Source: JACJYC01 sp964558465 (GTDB lineage Bacteria > Bacteroidota > Bacteroidia > Chitinophagales > Saprospiraceae). From it: DNA of 28,986 nt. Of the stretch, positions 6,520 to 12,825 are shown in pieces. Position numbers and translations under genes: made by a program. Where the stretch lies: NCBI GenBank assembly GCA_964558465.1, contig CAZLEF010000093.1:1-28986 (forward strand). Direction: 5' to 3'. The first letter of the stretch is position 1, and every line of letters begins with the position of its first letter. The notes beneath the pieces are model-generated. The model was not told where the DNA came from. It did not search any database and saw only the letters and a list, made by a program, of their open reading frames with translations.

Positions 6520-7713
6520 ATGACACATCACCAGGTACTCATCATAGGCGGCGGCACAGCAGGATTGACCATTGCCGCAATGTTGCGCAATCAACCCAAT
6601 GCTCCCCAGGTAACGATTATCGAACCCAGCGAAAAACACTATTATCAACCCATCTGGACCCTTGTCGGGGGCGGAGTGTTCCCCAAGGACGTCTCCGAAC
6701 GCGACCAGGCTGATTTTATCCCCGACGGCGCAAGCTGGATCAGGGATAAGGTCGTATCCCTCGATCCGGATAACAATGCATTGGAACTGGCCGGCGGCGA
6801 TACCCTGACCTATGACTTTCTGGTGGTGGCCGCCGGCATTCAGGTCGACTGGGATAAAATCCCCGGCCTCAGGGAAAGTGTCGGCAAACCCGGTACCGGG
6901 GTTTGCAGCAATTATTCGTATCAGACCGTAAATTCAACCTGGGACAATATCCGGAACCTGAAAAAAGGACGCGCAATCTTTACCCAACCTGCTACGCCCA
7001 TTAAATGCGGCGGCGCTCCGCAAAAAATCTGTTATCTCGCTGCCGACCATTTCCGCCGGACCAATGTCCGGCAAAATATCGAAGTCGTCTTTGCCAGCGC
7101 TTCAGGCGTTATTTTTGCTGTGGGCAAATACGCCCGCTCATTGGAAAAAGTGATTGCCCGGAACGAGATCAACGCGATGTATTTTCAAAATCTGGTGGAA
7201 CTCAAACCGGATAAAAAAATAGCCGTGTTTGAAAACCTGAAAAACGGGCAAAAAACAGAGATGGAATACGATATGATCCATGTAACGCCGCCCCAAAGCG
7301 CCCCGGACTTTATCAAAAACAGCCCGCTTGCAACTGAAACCGGCTGGGTGAGTGTCGACAAGCACACGACGCAACACACCAAATACAGCAATGTATTCTC
7401 CTGCGGTGACGCCAGCAGCCTGCCGACCTCCAAAACCGGGGCCGCCATCCGGAAACAAGCCCCCGTCTTGGTGGAAAACCTGATGGCAGTCATGAACGGG
7501 AAAACGCCCGATCAATCCTATGACGGGTATACGTCCTGCCCCCTTGTGACCGGTTATGGAAGCCTGATCATGGCCGAATTCGATTACGACCTTCACCCTC
7601 AGGAAACCTTTCCGTTTGATCAATCCAGGGAACGATACAGCATGTATGCTCTGAAAGCCTATGCGCTGCCGCAGATCTACTGGCACGGCATGTTGCGCGG
7701 ACGGGAATTTTAA
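6520..7713 (+). CDS. sqr: Sulfide:quinone oxidoreductase, type II (mitochondrial-like)
   Basis: This 397-residue flavoprotein oxidises sulfide to a persulfide or polysulfide and passes electrons to the quinone pool. The N-terminal FAD dinucleotide-binding motif is GGGTAG (10-15). The stretch YYQPIWTLVGGG (41-52) is typical of type II SQR. The two redox cysteines are Cys163 in KCGGAPQK and Cys340 in TSCPLVTGY; both contexts match those of human SQOR. The second FAD motif (SCGDASSLPTSKTGAA) is at about 294-309. There is no N-terminal signal, and membrane attachment is expected through the C-terminal amphipathic region. It follows the DUF1641 gene by 47 bp in the same unit. With the two CstB-like dioxygenases it completes a sulfide to persulfide to sulfite/thiosulfate route like the mitochondrial one. 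Confidence 0.94.
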   Translation: MTHHQVLIIGGGTAGLTIAAMLRNQPNAPQVTIIEPSEKHYYQPIWTLVGGGVFPKDVSERDQADFIPDGASWIRDKVVSLDPDNNALELAGGDTLTYDFLVVAAGIQVDWDKIPGLRESVGKPGTGVCSNYSYQTVNSTWDNIRNLKKGRAIFTQPATPIKCGGAPQKICYLAADHFRRTNVRQNIEVVFASASGVIFAVGKYARSLEKVIARNEINAMYFQNLVELKPDKKIAVFENLKNGQKTEMEYDMIHVTPPQSAPDFIKNSPLATETGWVSVDKHTTQHTKYSNVFSCGDASSLPTSKTGAAIRKQAPVLVENLMAVMNGKTPDQSYDGYTSCPLVTGYGSLIMAEFDYDLHPQETFPFDQSRERYSMYALKAYALPQIYWHGMLRGREF

Positions 7714-7720
7714 ACAAGAA

Positions 7721-7820
7721 GTTCGCCAGCCGGCAGTCTCTTCGTCCGTCGGTCTTTGAAACGGTTCAGAAGTGAAACGTTTTAAAAACCGGCGGACTGC
7801 AAGACTGCGAACTGGCGAAC
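7721..7820. terminator. Long imperfect inverted repeat between convergent genes
   Basis: GTTCGCCAG (7721-7729) pairs with CTGGCGAAC (7812-7820). Inside it CAGTCT (7734-7739) pairs with AGACTG (7802-7807), and GTCCGTCGG pairs with CCGGCGGAC with one change. It lies between sqr and the convergent hsp20 gene and probably ends transcription from both sides. Its 3' half contains GGACTGC/GAACTGC units also seen at 28410-28465. Confidence 0.6.
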
Positions 7821-7865
7821 TGCAAGATTTATCCGACCCTTCTCTCATGGACGGACTCCTTTCTA

Positions 7866-8312
7866 CTAAGCTACTTCTACCTTTCTCGTTTTTCCTTTCG
7901 ATTTTTTCGGCATATTATTAAAGGTAAGGGTCAGTATGCCGCGGTCGTATTTGCTCGTAATCTCGCCTTCCATCGCTTCTTCGCTCAGAATGAACTGACG
8001 CTCAAAGGAATTCCGGCTGAATTCTTCCAGGATGTACTCCGGCTTTACGGTCTTTTCTTCCTGGCTTTTTTTACCCCTGATGGTCAGCGTATCACCTTCA
8101 ATCATAACCGAAAGATCCTCTTTGGCAAATCCCGGTACAGCAATTTCAAGGTGAAACAATTCGCCTTCGCGGGCAATGTTGGCGGGCGGTTGATCTTTCC
8201 GGTGGGGAACATCAAATGCGCTCTGACCCAGGAAATGATCTTTATCAATAAAAGGTGCAAACCGTTCGCCCATCCTGTTGAAAGCATGATTTCTTATATC
8301 GGCACGGAACAT
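7866..8312 (-). CDS. Hsp20 / alpha-crystallin small heat-shock protein
   Basis: This 148-residue small heat-shock protein is an ATP-independent holdase for unfolding proteins. The alpha-crystallin domain spans about 42-140. It includes the start IAREGELFHLEIAVPGFAKEDLSV and the conserved GILTLTF near the end (about residues 123-129). A short basic C-terminal tail follows. The length is normal. It is convergent with sqr and divergent from the epimerase-like gene. Its upstream region carries a consensus -7 element and two Crp/Fnr-type boxes with the same geometry as the sulfide genes. This suggests it is induced together with them (inference). Confidence 0.93.
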   Translation of the reverse strand: MFRADIRNHAFNRMGERFAPFIDKDHFLGQSAFDVPHRKDQPPANIAREGELFHLEIAVPGFAKEDLSVMIEGDTLTIRGKKSQEEKTVKPEYILEEFSRNSFERQFILSEEAMEGEITSKYDRGILTLTFNNMPKKSKGKTRKVEVA

Positions 8313-8395
8313 ATGCGTTGATTTTAAAGGTGATCAATTTGATTGTTTCCGAATTTTTCTGTCCTGAACTCGTGTCAAACAGCTTTTATTCAATG

Positions 8396-8463
8396 CAAAG
8401 GTAATTGCAGGGCATGGGTATGTACAATGATATTCATCATCACGAGTTGTAACAAAAGTCATG
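8396..8463 (-). promoter_or_regulatory. hsp20 promoter: -7 element and two Crp/Fnr-type boxes
   Basis: On the minus strand TACCTTTG (8403 to 8396) fits TAnnTTTG. A box with cores TGA-N6-TCA occupies 8426-8441, and a second, TGTAA-CAAAAG-TCATG on the plus strand, occupies 8448-8463. Start-to-start spacing is 22 bp, as in the array at 211-248. The proximal box centre is 30.5 bp from the first base of the -7 element, the same as at the first cstB-like gene. The half-sites are weaker than at the sulfide genes. Confidence 0.6.
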
Positions 8464-8489
8464 CAAGCCGTCTAAAGTCAAAGTTTTTT

Positions 8490-8497
8490 TATCTTTG
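8490..8497 (+). promoter_or_regulatory. -7 promoter element of the epimerase-like gene
   Basis: TATCTTTG fits TAnnTTTG and lies 76 bp upstream of the ATG at 8573. The nearest Crp/Fnr-type box is centred 34.5 bp away, outside the shared geometry, so regulation by it is uncertain. Confidence 0.55.
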
Positions 8498-8572
8498 CCA
8501 GGTACCTGAAGGTTGGGATTCTGATCGTCAAACGCCATTTGGCGTCCGGATCCAAACCCAAAAAATAACCGC

Positions 8573-9904
8573 ATGCGGCGCCTGAAACTTCTCCTTGCGC
8601 TTGCCGTCCTGGCGGCTTGCAACAACCCTGAACCGGACAACCGTTCCACGATAGCCGATGAAATGGAGGCCTCCCTCAACGCCATTCTCGACAACTGGTA
8701 CCCAAAATCAGTTGACCGGGACTCCGGCGGATTTTTCAGCGCTTTTACCTACGATTTTCAATTGGCCGACCGCCAGGACAAGATGATTGTGACCCAGGCC
8801 CGGCATGTCTGGACCAACGCCAAAGCCGCCCGCCTGCACCCGGAGGTCGCCCATTATAAAACCGGCGCCGATCATGGATTCCGTTTCCTCAGAGACGTTA
8901 TGTGGGACCAGGAATACGGCGGCTTTTATACGCTCGTCGACCGGCAGGGAAACGTAAAGGACCAACCGGTCGTCAAAACCGCTTACGGCAATGCTTTCGG
9001 CATTTACGCCCTCGCGGCCTGGTACGACGCCTCGGGGGATACCGCGGTGCTGAGCATGGCCAAAAAGGCCTTTCACTGGCTCGAGGACCACAGTCACGAC
9101 CCGGTTCACAAAGGGTATTTTCAGCACCTGACCCGGGAAGGAACGCCCATCCCGCGCGATAGCACCGTGGCGCCGGGGGCGGAAACGGGTTACAAAGACC
9201 AGAACAGCTCCATACACCTGCTGGAGGCTTTTACCGAACTTTACCACGTTTGGCCCGACCCGCTCGTTCGCGAACGCCTGTTGGAAATGCTGCTGCTGAT
9301 CCGCGACACCATCACAACCCCTCAGGGTTACCTCACCCTTTTCTTTGAACCCGACTGGACGCCCGTTTCCTTCCGGGATTCAACCGAAGCCATCATCCTC
9401 CAGCGCCACGGCCTCGATCATGTGTCGGTCGGCCATGATGTGGAAACTGCTTTTCTGATGCTGGAGGCGTCAGAAGCCCTGGGACTGGAAAACGATGAAC
9501 TGACCGAAACTGTCGCCAAACGCATGGTCGATCATGCCCTGGCCAATGGCTGGGACGGCGCCGCCGGCGGGTTTTATGATGAGGCTTATTATTTCAAAGA
9601 CAAACCCGGCATCACCGTCACCCGCGACACCAAAAACTGGTGGGCCCAGGCCGAAGGATTGAATACCCTCCTCCTGATGTCGGAAAAATACCCGGACGAC
9701 CCCAACCAGTATTACGATAAATTTACCCAGCTCTGGAACTATGTCAATACCTGGCTCGTTGACCACGAACACGGCGACTGGTACAGCGGCGGCCTGGACA
9801 AACAGCCGGAAATGAAAACCGCTTTGAAAGGGCATATCTGGAAAGGGACTTACCATAATTTCCGCGGCCTGGCCAATTGTATCCGGCGATTGAGGGAAGG
9901 ATGA
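8573..9904 (+). CDS. AGE-family epimerase/isomerase-like lipoprotein (cellobiose 2-epimerase type)
   Basis: This 443-residue protein has an N-terminal lipoprotein signal (lipobox LAAC, Cys16) and an (alpha/alpha)6-barrel of the N-acylglucosamine 2-epimerase family. Family landmarks are ARHVW (76-80), the loop around His215 (SSIHLLEAF), GHDVE with His288, a WW pair at 356-357, and YHNFR with His428. These match the histidines used for proton transfer by cellobiose 2-epimerases, so the enzyme looks intact. Members of this family are usually cytoplasmic, so the predicted membrane anchoring is unusual and points to action on sugars in the periplasm or at the cell surface. It has no obvious sugar operon around it. 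The substrate is unknown. Confidence 0.87.
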   Translation: MRRLKLLLALAVLAACNNPEPDNRSTIADEMEASLNAILDNWYPKSVDRDSGGFFSAFTYDFQLADRQDKMIVTQARHVWTNAKAARLHPEVAHYKTGADHGFRFLRDVMWDQEYGGFYTLVDRQGNVKDQPVVKTAYGNAFGIYALAAWYDASGDTAVLSMAKKAFHWLEDHSHDPVHKGYFQHLTREGTPIPRDSTVAPGAETGYKDQNSSIHLLEAFTELYHVWPDPLVRERLLEMLLLIRDTITTPQGYLTLFFEPDWTPVSFRDSTEAIILQRHGLDHVSVGHDVETAFLMLEASEALGLENDELTETVAKRMVDHALANGWDGAAGGFYDEAYYFKDKPGITVTRDTKNWWAQAEGLNTLLLMSEKYPDDPNQYYDKFTQLWNYVNTWLVDHEHGDWYSGGLDKQPEMKTALKGHIWKGTYHNFRGLANCIRRLREG

Positions 9905-9954
9905 TCCATTAATTTTAACCCGCAAACAATAATTCTAAAACCACAAAACGACAA

Positions 9955-10971
9955 ATGACATTACAGGAATTATCAGCGCAATTTTCCCCGCAATTTTCCA
10001 AACTGATCGTCGATGACCGGCTGGAAAACGCAATTCAATTATTGATGGAAAAACTCAGGGAGGTTCCGCCAGGGGATAATATCGCGCACTGGCAGAACGT
10101 CAGGCAACAATCCGAACACCTGGCCGGTCAGTTGAGCAAACTGAACGTTGAGGTGAGGAACGGAACCATCAGCAACGATGAAAAAATCCGGACGCGCAAC
10201 CAGATCCGAAAAAATATGCAGGATCTTTTTCTGGGATTGCAACACCCTGAAATCAAGCCGCCCCAAAGCTGGCAGAATGAAGTAACCGGAACCGTTAAAA
10301 AATGGGCCCCTGCGGTCGTCAGGATCTATGTGGCTTTTCTGGCGGCAGGCCTTGTTTTGGTGATCGTAGCCGGAATACTTATCTATAACCTGGCGTTTAA
10401 ACCGGAAATTAACCACGCCGCCGCACCTGGCTGTACGGTTGAAACCCTTGCTGAAACTGCCTTGTATAAATCTCCCAAGATCAACCCCAAAAAATGGAAA
10501 ACCATGCCTAAAGGCTTGACCCTCGCCGCAGAAACCAGGGCGAGCGTAAAGGATAAGATGAGCTCTGACCGATCCAGCTTCTATGAAGTGGAATTCGAAG
10601 GGAAAAAAGGCTGGGTCAAAATTGACGGAATGATCAGGGAAGGGGATGGGTGCTACCCACAAAAAAAACAGGAAATTCCGGGAAGTACAGCCAAGGTGGA
10701 TACCCCGAAGACCCCGAGGGAAATTTGTAAGGAAAGCACAACTTGTTGCCTGGTCACGAGTGTAATGACCAGGCTGCACCAATCGCCGAATCTTTTTTCC
10801 GAAACCTTGATCGAACTCCCTGCGGGCCAGATTCTTGAAAAATTGGGCAAACAGGTTTACAATCACGGAGGGCTTTCCAAAACTACCTTTTACAAGGTTT
10901 CTTCCGAGGGTTATACGGGGTGGGTGAAACACGAAGATTTACAATATGTTAATCCGGCTTGTGTTCAGTAA
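9955..10971 (+). CDS. Membrane protein: EAD11-like N-terminus, one TM, two SH3-like domains
   Basis: This 338-residue protein has three parts. Residues about 10-98 are helical and resemble effector-associated domain 11 (EAD11): a 'LENAIQLLMEKL' start, then a helix followed by NGTISNDEK and RNQIRKNMQDLFLGL. One membrane helix lies at about 121-146. After it come two bacterial SH3-like domains at about 160-226 and 266-333, each ending in a GWVK motif (219-222 and 322-325), with cysteines near their edges (160, 233, 258, 264, 265, 336). The likely topology is EAD-like domain inside, SH3-like domains in the periplasm. EADs act as adaptors that bring together parts of NTP-dependent conflict or signalling systems. 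No partner EAD gene is visible in this window. The EAD assignment is by eye and the function is unknown. Confidence 0.75.
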   Translation: MTLQELSAQFSPQFSKLIVDDRLENAIQLLMEKLREVPPGDNIAHWQNVRQQSEHLAGQLSKLNVEVRNGTISNDEKIRTRNQIRKNMQDLFLGLQHPEIKPPQSWQNEVTGTVKKWAPAVVRIYVAFLAAGLVLVIVAGILIYNLAFKPEINHAAAPGCTVETLAETALYKSPKINPKKWKTMPKGLTLAAETRASVKDKMSSDRSSFYEVEFEGKKGWVKIDGMIREGDGCYPQKKQEIPGSTAKVDTPKTPREICKESTTCCLVTSVMTRLHQSPNLFSETLIELPAGQILEKLGKQVYNHGGLSKTTFYKVSSEGYTGWVKHEDLQYVNPACVQ

Positions 10972-11029
10972 GGTCCTTCATTTTGGGGTTGCGTTATTGC
11001 TTGTTTGTCCAACCAAATATTTTTAATTT

Positions 11030-12037
11030 ATGAAATACCGCGAATTAGCCCGAACCAACCAGCAACTCTCCGCCATCGGGTTAGGCTGCATGAGTATGAG
11101 CTTTGGATACGGAACACCAGACGAAGCCGAATCCATCGCCAACCTGCACCTCGCTCTCGACCTCGGCATCAATTTCTGGGATACCGCGGATGTTTATGGT
11201 TTTGGGCACAATGAAGAGCTGATCTCCAGGGTGCTGGTCCCCAACCGGGAAAAGGTCTTTATCGCCACCAAATTCGGATTCCGGCGGGCGGAAGGCGCTA
11301 CCCTGAGTTTTGGCGGCACAGCCAACACGTATTTTGACGGCTCGCCCGCCTACCTGAAAACCGCAGTTGAAGCAAGCCTTCGCCGGCTGAAGACCGACGT
11401 CATCGACCTGTACTACGCCCACCGGGTGGACCCCACTGTACCTGTGGAAGACATGGTGGGCGCTATGGCCGAACTCGTAAAGGAGGGAAAAGTCCGTTAC
11501 CTGGGGCTGTCGGAAGCGTCCGCCAAATCCATCCGCAAAGCCCACGCCGTTCACCCCATCGCAGCCCTGCAAAGTGAATACTCCCTGCTGACCCGCGACG
11601 TGGAGGGTGAAATCCTCGACACTGTCCGCGAACTGGGCATCACCCTGGTCCCCTTCAGCCCGCTGGCGAGGGGCCTGATCACGGCTACCCTGCCCAACGA
11701 CCAGCCTTATCCCAAAGAGGATTTCAGGAGTACCCTGCCCCGTTTCGGCGAGGCCCATCGGGAAAACAACAACAACCTGGTCAGGGAATTTGCCGCCCTG
11801 GCCGCCGGAAAAGGCTGCACCCCGGCCCAACTGGCCCTGGCATGGGTGCTGGCGCAAGGCGACGATATCATCCCCATCCCCGGCACCAAACGCACCAAAT
11901 ACCTGATCGAAAATGCCGCAGCCTCAGACATCGAACTAACCCCCGGAGAACTGGAAAAGATCGAAGCCGTTGTCCGGAAATACCCGGATACCGGCCAGCG
12001 CTACAGTGACGGGGCAATGCGGTTGGTGAATAACTGA
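11030..12037 (+). CDS. Aldo/keto reductase
   Basis: This 335-residue NADPH-dependent oxidoreductase has the (beta/alpha)8 aldo/keto reductase fold. The catalytic tetrad is visible: Asp51 and Tyr56 in DTADVYG, Lys81 in ATKFGF, and His131 in YYAHRVD. The N-terminal strand IGLGCMSMSFGYG and the C-terminal cofactor motif IPIPGTKR (about 282-289) are typical of the AKR13-like group that reduces aldehydes or dicarbonyls. No signal peptide is present. It stands alone, 58 bp after the SH3-domain protein on the same strand. The physiological substrate cannot be told. Confidence 0.93.
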   Translation: MKYRELARTNQQLSAIGLGCMSMSFGYGTPDEAESIANLHLALDLGINFWDTADVYGFGHNEELISRVLVPNREKVFIATKFGFRRAEGATLSFGGTANTYFDGSPAYLKTAVEASLRRLKTDVIDLYYAHRVDPTVPVEDMVGAMAELVKEGKVRYLGLSEASAKSIRKAHAVHPIAALQSEYSLLTRDVEGEILDTVRELGITLVPFSPLARGLITATLPNDQPYPKEDFRSTLPRFGEAHRENNNNLVREFAALAAGKGCTPAQLALAWVLAQGDDIIPIPGTKRTKYLIENAAASDIELTPGELEKIEAVVRKYPDTGQRYSDGAMRLVNN

Positions 12038-12060
12038 AAATGGACAGAATAGGTGGTTTC

Positions 12061-12455
12061 CTACCAAATGGTTGTTAAGGGCGTTGATTTGGTGTAAAGG
12101 GAAAAAAAAGAGTCGCAGGTTACAATTGGCATTCTTTCTGAAATGGCCTGTCCAATTAGAATTCGGTCAAAAGGATCGCGATGGTGGAATGGGAGAGAAG
12201 CCTGTTGCAATAGATGTTGTAAGTCGATGGGTAAAATGTTAAAACCTTTATTCAGCACATCGGTGAAAAATATATCTAAAGATGCATCAAGGTCTAATTT
12301 GCCTGTACTATGTTTGATGGCAATTTCCCAAAACTGGCAATACTGACAAAAAAATCATTTTCTGGGAGTTCAATAATATTCTTAGCATTCTGGCTTAATT
12401 CAGTGGAACCTGAATAATACCAAAGGAATGCATGGGTGTCTAATAACAAATTCAT
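12061..12455 (-). pseudogene. VapC-like PIN-domain toxin, frameshifted
   Basis: The reading frame starts with ATG at 12455, overlapping the antitoxin stop by 4 bp (ATGA). It reads MNLLLDTHAFLWYYSGS..., the PIN-domain start with its first acidic residue in LDTHAFLW. After ...FFVSIASF (near 12330) the frame runs to an early TAG at 12294-12296, giving only 53 residues. Adding one base in the T-run there restores the family sequence ..SFWEIAIKHSTGKL and continues to HHRDPFDRILIGQA and the stop at 12061. The ATG (12455) and the downstream frame (codon starting at 12258) are 197 bp apart, not a multiple of three, which shows the shift directly. It may be a true inactivating mutation or a homopolymer sequencing error. 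PIN toxins of this type are RNases. The region is clearly more AT-rich than its neighbours, suggesting transfer. Confidence 0.82.
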
Positions 12456-12679
12456 TGGGTATAATCCTTGAAATCCTCTAGGGGTTCATCAAAATCAGCC
12501 GACATTTTAACTTTAACTTTTCCACATCCGAAGGCAGGTTTTGTTGGAGATTGAACAGGTCCTTTGGTCGAAAGCCTTTTATGCTGCTTGTTTTTCAAAA
12601 AGAGTAAAAAATCAAGCAATTCTTTTTTTAAGTACTCAGGAAGTGATTCAGTCTCCCGCATTATGATATCTTGATACAT
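12452..12679 (-). CDS. DUF2281-type antitoxin (VapB-like partner of PIN toxin)
   Basis: This 75-residue protein has the DUF2281 pattern: an N-terminal helix with ESLPEYLKKELLDFLLFLKN, a variable middle, and the C-terminal FGCGKVKVKMSADFDEPLEDFKDY. The C-terminal part is the usual toxin-wrapping segment of antitoxins paired with PIN-domain toxins. An upstream TTG at 12703 is in frame, but a -7 element lies at 12708-12715, so that codon would sit at the transcription start. The ATG at 12679 is preferred. The stop overlaps the toxin start by 4 bp, typical of translational coupling. Base composition is AT-rich compared with surrounding genes. Confidence 0.82.
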   Translation of the reverse strand: MYQDIIMRETESLPEYLKKELLDFLLFLKNKQHKRLSTKGPVQSPTKPAFGCGKVKVKMSADFDEPLEDFKDYTQ

Positions 12680-12707
12680 ATTAAATATATGATTTGATGG
12701 CAAAATT

Positions 12708-12715
12708 CAAATATA
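12708..12715 (-). promoter_or_regulatory. -7 promoter element of the toxin-antitoxin pair
   Basis: TATATTTG on the minus strand fits TAnnTTTG. It places the transcript start at about 12703, 24 nt before the chosen ATG. Confidence 0.55.
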
Positions 12716-12825
12716 AGTGAATTCATATAACACTGAAAATTTTTGTTTGGTTTAAAGCGCTTTATTTTTCTCATGGCCTGTCGTCAACCTGCCCTGAGGG
12801 CGAGATGTTGTCAACATCCAGCCAT

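Noticed and set aside
8448..8497. Crp/Fnr-type control of the epimerase-like lipoprotein gene
   Set aside because: The box centre is 34.5 bp from that gene's -7 element, outside the 29.5-30.5 bp seen at the other promoters, so the boxes are better assigned to hsp20.
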